Position numbers and translations under genes: made by a program
NCBI GenBank assembly: GCA_035606335.1
Contig: DATNFP010000200.1
Location: 1-15,902, forward strand
Source: DATNFP01 sp035606335
Lineage (GTDB): Bacteria > Bacteroidota > Bacteroidia > Chitinophagales > Chitinophagaceae
DNA: 15,902 bases
Direction: 5' to 3'
Shown: positions 6,592 to 14,154 of the stretch, one piece after another
Layout: each line of letters starts with the position of its first letter
Numbering within the stretch: position 1 is the first letter of the stretch
Notes under the pieces: model-generated
Told to the model about the DNA's origin: nothing
The model's input: the letters and a program-made list of their open reading frames with translations, nothing else
The model's database searches: none

Positions 6592-6768
6592 ATGAATTTA
6601 ATGCAGCGACTGGATAAAGTAGAACGACTTGCTTCTTCGGGTAAGGTAGCCCGGTTATTGCATCATCCTTTCAAATATATAAATACAATCGCTTATACCA
6701 GGTATGATTATTTGAAGAAAGAAAATTTAGAATCTGGTAACATTGTTTTTATTAAGAATAATAAATAA
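6592..6768 (+). CDS. Small hypothetical protein between infB and prfA
   Basis: An ORF of 58 codons from the ATG at 6592; a GTG at 6571, next to the terminator T run, would give 65. I do not recognise it with confidence. The predicted peptide is basic, has no membrane segment, and reads like the beginning of a longer protein (QRLDKVERL, then RLLHHPFKYINTIAYTRYDYL). That pattern recalls the N-terminal lead-in of FkbM-type methyltransferases or glycan enzymes from Bacteroidota, after which it ends abruptly at a TAA. It may therefore be a genuine small gene or the 5' remnant of a decayed one. It sits after a terminator, so it needs its own promoter, which I could not find. It ends 20 nt before prfA and could be co-transcribed with it. 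Confidence 0.4.
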   Translation: MNLMQRLDKVERLASSGKVARLLHHPFKYINTIAYTRYDYLKKENLESGNIVFIKNNK

Positions 6769-6788
6769 AGAATTTAGAAGTTATTATT

Positions 6789-7865
6789 ATGCTGGATAAA
6801 CTCGAAGCAATAAAGGCCAGGTTTGATGACTTGGGGGTTGCACTTACTAATCCTGCGATTGTAAGTGATAATAAAAAGTTTTCGCAAGTAAGCCGCGACT
6901 ACAGAAAGCTGGAAAAGATTGTCGATGCTTATAAGCAGTATAAAGCTTGCCTTGAAGGTATTGAATTTGCGCGGGAAGTGTTGACTACTGAAAACGATGA
7001 GGAGTTGCGCGAACTGGCAAAAGAAGATCTGGATAAACAGGAGCAGCAAAAAGAAGTGCTTGAAGCAGATATTCGTCAGTTACTGATACCCAAAGACCCT
7101 CAGGATGAAAAAAATGCAATACTTGAGATCCGTGCCGGAACAGGAGGTGATGAGGCGAGTTTATTTGCTGGTAATCTCTTGCGCATGTACCTTCGTTATT
7201 GCGAAAGGAAGGGCTGGCAAGTGTCCGTTTTAACGGAAACCGAAGGGACTGTCGGGGGTTATAAAGAAGTCCAGCTCGAAGTAAAAGGTGAAGATGTTTA
7301 TGGAACATTGAAATTTGAAAGTGGAGTACACCGTGTGCAGAGAGTACCGGAAACAGAGGCCAGTGGCCGTGTACACACTTCTGCTGCTACGGTAGCAGTA
7401 TTACCTGAAGCGGAAGAAGTAGATTTTGAATTAAAGGATAGTGATGTAAAAATGGAAACCGCGAGAAGCGGCGGAGCTGGCGGACAAAACGTAAATAAAG
7501 TAGAAACAAAAGTTATATTGACACACATTCCTACAGGAACAGTTGTAATGTGCCAGACTGAACGCACACAGTTAGGCAATCGTGAAAAAGCTATGGATAT
7601 GATGCGTACCCGTTTATATGAAGAGCAGGTGCGCAAGCAGGAAGAAGAGATTTCAAGACGACGTAAAAGTCTTGTAAGCACTGGCGACAGGTCTGCAAAG
7701 ATCCGTACGTACAACTATCCTCAGGGACGTGTTACTGACCATCGAATTAATATGACTATATATAACCTCGACGATTTTATGAATGGTAATATCCAGGAAA
7801 TGATCGAGGCATTGCAATTTGCTGAGAACGCTGAAAAAATGCAGGCAGGCGAGACTGTAGCTTAA
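6789..7865 (+). CDS. prfA: Peptide chain release factor 1 (RF1)
   Basis: A 358-aa class I release factor recognising UAA and UAG and triggering peptidyl-tRNA hydrolysis on the ribosome. The N-terminal coiled helices span about 1-100. The conserved EIRAGTGGDEA core is at about 113-123. The stop-codon recognition tripeptide is PxT-type (Pro187-Glu188-Thr189, within RVPETEASGRVHTS), which assigns it to RF1 and not RF2 (SPF). The catalytic GGQ is at 231-233 in the usual GGAGGQNVNKVET context. The length matches the family, and the ATG at 6789 fits the family start. The partner methyltransferase PrmC is not in the window. It is followed by 66 nt of AT-rich spacer with no convincing terminator, so readthrough into the Wzz-like gene is possible. 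Confidence 0.98.
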   Translation: MLDKLEAIKARFDDLGVALTNPAIVSDNKKFSQVSRDYRKLEKIVDAYKQYKACLEGIEFAREVLTTENDEELRELAKEDLDKQEQQKEVLEADIRQLLIPKDPQDEKNAILEIRAGTGGDEASLFAGNLLRMYLRYCERKGWQVSVLTETEGTVGGYKEVQLEVKGEDVYGTLKFESGVHRVQRVPETEASGRVHTSAATVAVLPEAEEVDFELKDSDVKMETARSGGAGGQNVNKVETKVILTHIPTGTVVMCQTERTQLGNREKAMDMMRTRLYEEQVRKQEEEISRRRKSLVSTGDRSAKIRTYNYPQGRVTDHRINMTIYNLDDFMNGNIQEMIEALQFAENAEKMQAGETVA

Positions 7866-7931
7866 AATAACAGCATTGTTCAGTACTTTTTTTTATGTTT
7901 AATAAATTTTTTAACCACATATAATTTAAAA

Positions 7932-8906
7932 ATGTCTACACCAAGCTTTGATCTGGTTGATATTGTTCATACCATCCGGAATCGTAGAAAATTTGTGCTC
8001 ATTATCACATTGCTTGCCGCTATAGCTGGAATATTATTTCATTCAGTCAGGAAAAAAAGATATCAGGCAAAAACCGAATTCCTGATTATGGATCCTCTGT
8101 ACACCGATCGCAATAATATCTTCCGCAATACTGAAATGAGATTTATTGATTACTTCGCCGGTGAAGATGATATCGACAGGGTCATTGCAATAGCCGAATC
8201 AGATACCGTAATTGACAAGATCATCCGCGTTAAGGGACTTGCCGTAGCTTATAACGTAGACACTACAAAACCCGGAGGATTTGATAAATTAAGAACAATT
8301 TTCACTAAGCTTTATGACATAAAACGCACCGAATATAAAGATGCTGTCCTTACATATATAGACGAAGATCCTACACGTGCTGCGCAGGTAGCTAACGAGT
8401 CTGTACATATAATAGAAGACGCTTACAAAAGTTACTACATTGATGTAAAAGCAAATATGTATCAGGCACTGCACGAAAAACTGCTGGAGACTGACACTGC
8501 TATTGGTAAGCTTACTGATTCACTTTCTGCTCTGCGGGATCGGTATCACATTTACGACATCATCAGCCCTGCAAGGCAAAATGTGATTGTCGGTACAATA
8601 AAAGAAAGTGGTGTAGCTGGCTTTGGAAAAGCAATAGAAGAAATTCAAAATATTGAGTCTATAAAAGATCAGTTGGTTATTGACAGAGCAAAATATGTAT
8701 CTCTGCTGAATGAATATACCACTGGCATAAAGATGAATCAAATGGCTCTTACCCATGTCATTACTAAAGCTACAACACCCGATCACCCAAAGGGCCCTGG
8801 CCTTATACTCACAACAATCATTTGTGCTTTATTAGGATTTTTCTTTAGTGTTTGCATTGTATTGTTGCTTACCTACTATAATCTGATAATTTCTGTAAAA
8901 CGCTAA
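7932..8906 (+). CDS. Wzz-like polysaccharide co-polymerase / chain-length determinant protein
   Basis: A 324-aa inner-membrane protein with the architecture of polysaccharide co-polymerases: a short cytoplasmic N-terminus with a VDIVHTIRNRRK lead-in, a first membrane segment (about 20-38), a large periplasmic helical domain, the Pro-rich motif PDHPKGPG (P283, P286, P289), and a second membrane segment (about 291-313) near the C-terminus. It has no fused cytoplasmic tyrosine-kinase domain, so it resembles Wzz more than Wzc. Such proteins set the length of Wzy-made O-antigen or exopolysaccharide. Its stop codon overlaps the next start (TAATG), so translation is probably coupled to the ligase/polymerase gene. 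No matching promoter box was found in the 66 nt upstream. Confidence 0.85.
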   Translation: MSTPSFDLVDIVHTIRNRRKFVLIITLLAAIAGILFHSVRKKRYQAKTEFLIMDPLYTDRNNIFRNTEMRFIDYFAGEDDIDRVIAIAESDTVIDKIIRVKGLAVAYNVDTTKPGGFDKLRTIFTKLYDIKRTEYKDAVLTYIDEDPTRAAQVANESVHIIEDAYKSYYIDVKANMYQALHEKLLETDTAIGKLTDSLSALRDRYHIYDIISPARQNVIVGTIKESGVAGFGKAIEEIQNIESIKDQLVIDRAKYVSLLNEYTTGIKMNQMALTHVITKATTPDHPKGPGLILTTIICALLGFFFSVCIVLLLTYYNLIISVKR

Positions 8907-10369
8907 TGCAGCAGCAATTATTACAAAACAGGTGGTTTCAGGGCATCAGTCTGGCACTGTTGTTCGTAAGCATTGCATTGTTTTCCTATACAGGTAATAT
9001 TCTTTTTATTACGCCGCCATTTGCTTTCTTGTATATCATTTTAATGGGAACAAACTGGAAAACGGCATACTGGATACTGCTATTCTTTATTCCGCTTTCC
9101 GTCCAGCTCAGCTTCATGAACGATACCTTGTCCACTTCATTGCCTGATGAGCCTATTACATGGTTATTTCTATTGCTATTCATCATCATGTGGGTAAGAC
9201 AACCCGATATGATCCCAAAATGGTGGTGGCGCAATCCACTTGTTTTTATCGTCGTATTACAATTTCTATGGCTTATAGTTGCTGTAATATTTTCAAAAGA
9301 ACAGTTCTTATCTATTAAATTTCTTATCTCAAAAACATGGTACCTTACTACATTCCTGGTATTGCCTATCTGGGTATTCAAAGAGAAGAGAGATTATAAA
9401 AAGGGATTTCTTATTTTCCTTATTCCCTTGCTACTTACAATGGTAGTTATTTTATACCGTCATTGGCAGTTAGGATTCAGGTTCCGCGAAATTCAGAAAG
9501 CGGTACACTACATTTATTACAATCACGTAGATTATTCTACAGTGATGTCTATGTTTTTCCCATTGGTTTGTGTCGCATTACCTCTTATAAACAAAAGAAA
9601 ATGGTGGTGGAAGATTGTTATAATATTGATAATACTGTTTTTTATACCTGCGATAATTTTAAGTTATGCCCGTGCGGCTGTTATAGCAGTTGTATTTGCT
9701 ATTATAGTCGGTTTGGCTATAAGGTTTAAGCTGGTAAATTTTATAATGCCCCTATTCTATGGTATGATAGTGCTGTTGTTGGTATATATGACCAATAACA
9801 ATAAATATATTGATTTCAGACCCACATATGGTCGCACTTATATGCATAAGAATTTTACTGACCATCTCATCTCAACTTTCCGTGGTGAAGATATGTCTTC
9901 TATGGAGCGGCTGTATCGCTGGATAGCCGCCATAAGAATGAGTAAGGACAGACCTATTACTGGCTATGGCCCCCATGCGTTTTATTATTATTATAAACCC
10001 TATGCTGTAAGCTCTTTCAGAACATACGTGAGCAGAAACGACGAACAATCTACAACACACAACTACTTTTTGTATATGCTCGTGGAGCAGGGATGGCCGG
10101 CAATGATATTGTATGCGATATTAATTGTAATGATATTCGCTCATGCTCAAAAGATCTATTTTAGATTCAAAGACAAATTTTACAGAAACTGCACCCTTGG
10201 AATTGCCATGATGCTGGCCGCAGGATTTATTAATAATTTCTTTTCAGAATTGATTGAAACGCACAAAGTAGGCGCCCTCTTTTATCTGGGCATTGCGTTA
10301 TTAATTCTTCTTGATAAGAAAAGCCGGGATATGAAAGCTGAGCCAGATGCCTCTTTAATTCAGAGCTAA
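8906..10369 (+). CDS. O-antigen ligase / Wzy-type polymerase family membrane protein
   Basis: A 487-aa polytopic membrane protein with about ten or more hydrophobic segments spread over its length. It has features of the O-antigen ligase/polymerase family (Wzy_C/WaaL type): a membrane segment entering SYARAAV with Arg256, a long extracytoplasmic loop after about residue 300 containing the TGYGPHAF motif, and STTHNYFLYML with His385, followed by EQGWPA. Family members transfer or polymerise lipid-linked glycans on the periplasmic face. Polymerase and ligase cannot be told apart by sequence alone. The neighbouring Wzz-like gene favours a polymerase. The start overlaps the upstream stop by one base. 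Its TAA directly abuts the TAA of convergent ispG, with no spacer or terminator. Confidence 0.85.
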   Translation: MQQQLLQNRWFQGISLALLFVSIALFSYTGNILFITPPFAFLYIILMGTNWKTAYWILLFFIPLSVQLSFMNDTLSTSLPDEPITWLFLLLFIIMWVRQPDMIPKWWWRNPLVFIVVLQFLWLIVAVIFSKEQFLSIKFLISKTWYLTTFLVLPIWVFKEKRDYKKGFLIFLIPLLLTMVVILYRHWQLGFRFREIQKAVHYIYYNHVDYSTVMSMFFPLVCVALPLINKRKWWWKIVIILIILFFIPAIILSYARAAVIAVVFAIIVGLAIRFKLVNFIMPLFYGMIVLLLVYMTNNNKYIDFRPTYGRTYMHKNFTDHLISTFRGEDMSSMERLYRWIAAIRMSKDRPITGYGPHAFYYYYKPYAVSSFRTYVSRNDEQSTTHNYFLYMLVEQGWPAMILYAILIVMIFAHAQKIYFRFKDKFYRNCTLGIAMMLAAGFINNFFSELIETHKVGALFYLGIALLILLDKKSRDMKAEPDASLIQS

Positions 10370-12382
10370 TTAAACCATTACAGCAGGTTCTATCCACGCC
10401 TCACTGTCTTTCAGCAATCGTATTAATTCAGATACAGCTATTTCACTTGGCACATTGCGCTTTACAACTTCTTTGCCTCTGTATAGAGTAATTTTACCTG
10501 GCCCGCTGCCTACATATCCAAAGTCTGCATCAGCCATTTCTCCGGGACCATTTACAATGCACCCCATAATAGCAATTTTTACTCCTTTTAGATGGTTTGT
10601 TGCAGAACGGATTTTGGCTGTTGTTTCCTGTAGGTCAAATAAAGTTCGACCACAGCTCGGGCAACTTATATATTCCGTCTTGCTGATGCGCGTACGGGTT
10701 GCCTGCAGTATAGAGAACGCCGTATTATTCAGAAATTGATGATTATTTTTCAATTCAAGGTAAGTACGGCCACTCACCTTAGCATTTTGTAATTGTCGTG
10801 TATCATTCTTAAGCCACACACCATCCCCAAAGCCATCAAGCAATAATCCACCTGTATCTGTTGCCAAGTGTATCAGATGTTCATCCACTGTTTTGTCTTT
10901 GCTGCTAACACTTAGTACAATAGGGCAGTTGACCTGCTGCTGTATCAGTTCTATTAACATGCGGCGCACAGAAGGCATAGCATGCTTATTACTGCTTTCC
11001 ACACACAGTACAGTGCGGTTATCATCTTTTACCTTATCTATCAACTGTTGCAATTGGTGCCAGTCTGCATTAGCATCAACCTGTATAAAATGTAATGTTG
11101 GTAGTGTATTGTTAAGTTCAAGGTATTCTTGTAACTGCAAAAAAGCATAATACCCATTCTTATTTTCTCTACTTTCCCAATATTTATGATCACAAATTAT
11201 CTGCAGTGTACCTGGCAAGGCAAAATCAATTTCTTTAGCACCGGTATAGATGTAATCTGCTGCGCCGTCTTTTATATTCCATTTATCAGTCGGCTCGTCA
11301 TATTGGTATCCTATCGCCTCAAGATCTTCTGGCATTATGTTTTCATCGGTACTATAATCTGCTATCACCACCGGAACATGATGCCCGCCAATGTTATTGA
11401 TAACAATAGATTCTCTGCGTTTATATTCAAAAGGGTTGTAAGGCAGATGTGTTTTTTCTTTTTCGGTAAATGGCTCAATAAGTGCATGGCTTGTTCTTTC
11501 CGTATATCGCTTCACAATATCTCTGCATACAGGTATTTCCAATTCGGGATCTTCAGTCAGTGATACTCTGATAGTGTCACCGATGCCATCTTCCAGCAAT
11601 GTGCCTATTCCTATTGCGCTTTTTATACGGCCATCTTCGCCATCTCCTGCCTCTGTCACTCCTAAATGCAATGGATAGCATTCCCCAAATTCTCCATCCA
11701 TTGTCTCTACAAGTAAGCGATAAGCTTCAACCATCACCAATGGATTGCTCGATTTCATACTCAATACTATTTGGTGATAGTTTTCATCACGCGCAATGCG
11801 TAAAAATTCCATAGCACTTTCCACCATACCTATCGGTGTATCTCCATACCGGCTCATGATTCTGTCGCTCAGCGATCCATGATTGGTACCGATACGCATT
11901 GCTGTTCCGTATTCTTTACATATACGAACAAGAGGGGTAAATCTATCACGTATCCTGTTCACTTCAGCGGCATATTCGGCATCGGTATATTCTATAAAAT
12001 CAAACTTTTTCTTATCAATGTAATTGCCGGGATTCACTCTTACTTTTTCCACAATTCTTGCAGCTATCTCTGCGGCATTAGGTGTAAAATGTATATCTGC
12101 AACGAGTGGTGTATGATAACCTTTACTTCTCAACTCGTTTTTTATCTGTAATAGGTTTTCAGCCTCTCTTTTACTCGGTGCTGTTATGCGTACCAGCTCT
12201 GCTCCAGCCTCGATGCAGCGGATAGTTTGAGCAACTGTTGCTGCAGTATCCATCGTATCGGTAGTGGTCATTGTTTGTATGCGTATTGGGTGGGAATTGC
12301 CTATCAGCAGATCTCCAATTTTTACTTCCCTGGTTTTTAGCCTTTTGTATTCTGTAAGAGAAGGACAATATTGCTGCAACAT
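10370..12382 (-). CDS. ispG: (E)-4-hydroxy-3-methylbut-2-enyl-diphosphate synthase, large three-domain form
   Basis: A 670-aa iron-sulfur enzyme of the MEP isoprenoid pathway, converting ME-cPP to HMBPP with electrons from ferredoxin or flavodoxin. The N-terminal TIM barrel (about 10-290) includes GNSHPIRIQTMTTTDT, VADIHFTP and VRVNPGNY. The C-terminal 4Fe-4S domain has Cys574 and Cys577 (CPSCGRT), Cys608 in MGCIVNGPGE, and the cluster-ligating Glu615. Between them lies an extra domain of roughly 280 residues absent from E. coli IspG (372 aa) but typical of plants, Chlamydia and Bacteroidota. The start at 12382 lies 17 nt below a TAnnTTTG box. All expected ligands are present, so it should be functional. 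Confidence 0.97.
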   Translation of the reverse strand: MLQQYCPSLTEYKRLKTREVKIGDLLIGNSHPIRIQTMTTTDTMDTAATVAQTIRCIEAGAELVRITAPSKREAENLLQIKNELRSKGYHTPLVADIHFTPNAAEIAARIVEKVRVNPGNYIDKKKFDFIEYTDAEYAAEVNRIRDRFTPLVRICKEYGTAMRIGTNHGSLSDRIMSRYGDTPIGMVESAMEFLRIARDENYHQIVLSMKSSNPLVMVEAYRLLVETMDGEFGECYPLHLGVTEAGDGEDGRIKSAIGIGTLLEDGIGDTIRVSLTEDPELEIPVCRDIVKRYTERTSHALIEPFTEKEKTHLPYNPFEYKRRESIVINNIGGHHVPVVIADYSTDENIMPEDLEAIGYQYDEPTDKWNIKDGAADYIYTGAKEIDFALPGTLQIICDHKYWESRENKNGYYAFLQLQEYLELNNTLPTLHFIQVDANADWHQLQQLIDKVKDDNRTVLCVESSNKHAMPSVRRMLIELIQQQVNCPIVLSVSSKDKTVDEHLIHLATDTGGLLLDGFGDGVWLKNDTRQLQNAKVSGRTYLELKNNHQFLNNTAFSILQATRTRISKTEYISCPSCGRTLFDLQETTAKIRSATNHLKGVKIAIMGCIVNGPGEMADADFGYVGSGPGKITLYRGKEVVKRNVPSEIAVSELIRLLKDSEAWIEPAVMV

Positions 12383-12399
12383 AATGCTCTGGTGTGCAG

Positions 12400-12407
12400 C
12401 AAAGTTA
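12400..12407 (-). promoter_or_regulatory. Putative -7 promoter element of ispG
   Basis: Minus-strand TAACTTTG fits TAnnTTTG and lies 17 nt upstream of the ispG ATG, giving a leader of about 10-12 nt. The -33 position reads TTT where TTG is expected. Confidence 0.5.
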
Positions 12408-12479
12408 GGCTAATATAGGGAATGTGATAAATGAATAAAATATGATAGATGTGAAGAAACTGATAAAAATGTGGTCTTT

Positions 12480-12509
12480 TTGCTTTGAAATCAATATGAT
12501 ATATTTTTG
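12480..12509 (+). promoter_or_regulatory. Promoter of the alpha/beta hydrolase gene
   Basis: TTG at 12480-12482 and TATTTTTG at 12502-12509 with a 19-nt spacer match the Bacteroidota promoter consensus fully. The leader would be about 80 nt. A second weaker box, TATTTTAG at 12570-12577, is closer to the gene but lacks a -33 partner. The 213-nt divergent region between ispG and this gene holds these elements and nothing else that I recognise. Confidence 0.6.
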
Positions 12510-12595
12510 ATAAAGAGAACAAATTGTTACGTTGGACCTTAAGTTTATGTTTTTTCAATGAAACAATAGTATTTTAGCAAATCCAGAAATCGCCG

Positions 12596-13357
12596 ATGGA
12601 ATACGAGATACAACACTTAGGAAAATTTAAATATGTAGAAGCGGGTGAAGGTGAACCATTAGTTTTATTGCATGGTTTATTTGGTGCGTTAAGCAATTTT
12701 AAAGATTTGATCGATCATTTTAGGAACACGTACAAGGTAATAATACCTATGTTGCCGTTGTTCGATCTAAGCCTTTTGGACACCACAGTTTCGGGTCTGG
12801 CAAAATATGTACAGAAATTTATTGAAGTACGTGATTTCCCTAAAGTGCACCTTTTGGGTAATTCATTAGGAGGTCATGTTGGACTGGTTTATACTTTAAA
12901 AAATCAGGAACGAGTAAAAACAATTACTCTCACAGGTAGTTCCGGTTTGTTTGAGAATGGAATGGGAGAAACTTATCCTAAACGCGGTGATTATGATTAC
13001 ATTAGGAAAAAGACAGAAATGACGTTCTATGATCCTAAAGTAGCGACAAAAGAGCTTGTTGATGAAGTGTTTTCAATAGTTAACAATAGATTAAAAGCGC
13101 TTAAGATCATTGCTTTGGCAAAATCAGCAATACGTCATAATCTCGGCGACGAGCTTCAGGATATTAAAATTCCTACTTGTCTTATATGGGGTATGAACGA
13201 TACGGTAACACCACCGATGGTAGCCGAAGAATTTAAATCCCTGATTCCAAATTCAGAACTTCATTGGATAGATAAGTGCGGTCATGCCCCCATGATGGAA
13301 GTGCCGGATGAATTTAATAAGGTACTTGAGCAATTTCTTGCCAAATACAAAGAATAA
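12596..13357 (+). CDS. Alpha/beta hydrolase family protein
   Basis: A 253-aa cytoplasmic alpha/beta-hydrolase-fold enzyme with no signal peptide. The oxyanion-hole motif LLHGLFGALSNF is at about 23-34. The nucleophile elbow GNSLGGH places the catalytic Ser at 90. The acid is probably Asp202 (WGMNDTVTPP), and the base is His230 in KCGHAPMMEVPDEF. The triad, order and length are all standard for single-domain esterase/hydrolase members (2-hydroxy-6-oxo-dienoate hydrolase-like). The substrate cannot be deduced. In Bacteroidota a similar hydrolase is, from memory, often found near the CBS-domain gene that follows here, which suggests a conserved but unexplained association. A gap of 95 nt with its own promoter-like sequence separates it from that gene. 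Confidence 0.9.
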   Translation: MEYEIQHLGKFKYVEAGEGEPLVLLHGLFGALSNFKDLIDHFRNTYKVIIPMLPLFDLSLLDTTVSGLAKYVQKFIEVRDFPKVHLLGNSLGGHVGLVYTLKNQERVKTITLTGSSGLFENGMGETYPKRGDYDYIRKKTEMTFYDPKVATKELVDEVFSIVNNRLKALKIIALAKSAIRHNLGDELQDIKIPTCLIWGMNDTVTPPMVAEEFKSLIPNSELHWIDKCGHAPMMEVPDEFNKVLEQFLAKYKE

Positions 13358-13408
13358 TATTTTCTTAAAATTATATCTTTTTGATGTTCCCGGCTGTTAT
13401 CATTAAAA

Positions 13409-13439
13409 TTTGGTGCAGGTTTTGTATATAATATTTTAG
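13409..13439 (+). promoter_or_regulatory. Probable promoter of the CBS-domain gene
   Basis: TTTG at 13409-13412 and TATTTTAG at 13432-13439 are separated by 19 nt. The -7 box differs from TAnnTTTG at one position. It lies 13 nt before the ATG at 13453. Confidence 0.4.
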
Positions 13440-13452
13440 AGAAGTAAAATAA

Positions 13453-14118
13453 ATGTTGATACAGCAATTAATATCACCCATCGTTCCTACGCTTATGTTG
13501 ACAGACACAGGCAGCAGGGCGCTCTATCTGATGGAAGAAAATAACCTGAGCCAATTGCCTTTGGTTGTAGAAGAACAGTATATGGCATTAATACAGGAAA
13601 ATGACGTGCTGGACTGGAATACACCCGAATCACAACTTAGTCTGGCTGATTTCTTAAATTATAAGCCGGCTGTTTTTGCTACAGGCCACCCTTACGACGC
13701 TTTGCGTATTGCCCATCAGCAAAATCTTTCCATAGTTCCTGTAGTAGATAACGATAACAAGTATTTAGGAGCTATTACCCGTGATGAATTGTTAAAGTAC
13801 ATAACAGAAAATAGCGGGTTAAACAATCCGGGAGGTATAATAGTTCTGGAGATGGAGCCTAAAAATTATACTTTATTCGAGATAGCCCGTATTTGCGAAA
13901 ATGAGGATGTTATTATTATTAGCACCCAATTAAACACCAATAACCAGTCGGGCACAGTAGAAGTAACTTTAAAAACAAATCGTACCGACCTCCGGGCAGT
14001 AGTAGCATCTTTTGAACGTCACAATTATAAGGTAAAAGAAGTATATGGCGAGAAAAACCAGGACCATGATGACGTACTCGATCGCTACAACCTCCTGATG
14101 AATTACATCAATATGTAG
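13453..14118 (+). CDS. CBS-domain protein with C-terminal ACT-like region
   Basis: A 221-aa soluble protein. A tandem CBS pair (Bateman module) occupies about 1-118: CBS1 includes ALYLMEENNLSQLPLV and CBS2 includes DALRIAHQQNLSIVPVVD and YLGAITRDELL. After GGIIVLEMEPKNY the C-terminal part (about 125-200) has the beta-alpha-beta pattern of ACT-like ligand-binding domains (LFEIARICENEDVIIIS, then GTVEVTLKTN). CBS modules usually bind adenosyl nucleotides and ACT domains bind small ligands, so this looks like a stand-alone sensor without a catalytic domain. The partner and ligand are unknown. In many Bacteroidota, as I recall, this gene precedes NAD kinase. Here it is followed by the DUF3109 gene, 36 nt away. 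Confidence 0.88.
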   Translation: MLIQQLISPIVPTLMLTDTGSRALYLMEENNLSQLPLVVEEQYMALIQENDVLDWNTPESQLSLADFLNYKPAVFATGHPYDALRIAHQQNLSIVPVVDNDNKYLGAITRDELLKYITENSGLNNPGGIIVLEMEPKNYTLFEIARICENEDVIIISTQLNTNNQSGTVEVTLKTNRTDLRAVVASFERHNYKVKEVYGEKNQDHDDVLDRYNLLMNYINM

Positions 14119-14120
14119 AA

Positions 14121-14128
14121 TATCTTTG
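14121..14128 (+). promoter_or_regulatory. Putative -7 promoter element of the DUF3109 gene
   Basis: TATCTTTG fits TAnnTTTG and begins 3 nt after the CBS gene stop, 26 nt before the ATG at 14155. The -33 region lacks a TTG. Confidence 0.35.
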
Positions 14129-14154
14129 CAGTAAATCTTCCAACTTACTTATTG

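Noticed and set aside
7866..7931. prfA terminator and Wzz-gene promoter in the AT-rich spacer
   Set aside because: The only stem is AACA/TGTT (4 bp) before a T run, and no TTG-N19-21-TAnnTTTG arrangement fits. TATGTTTA is close but misplaced.
10893..12151. Several plus-strand open frames within the ispG region
   Set aside because: They are antisense shadows of a full-length ispG with all catalytic ligands, and none shows recognisable domains.
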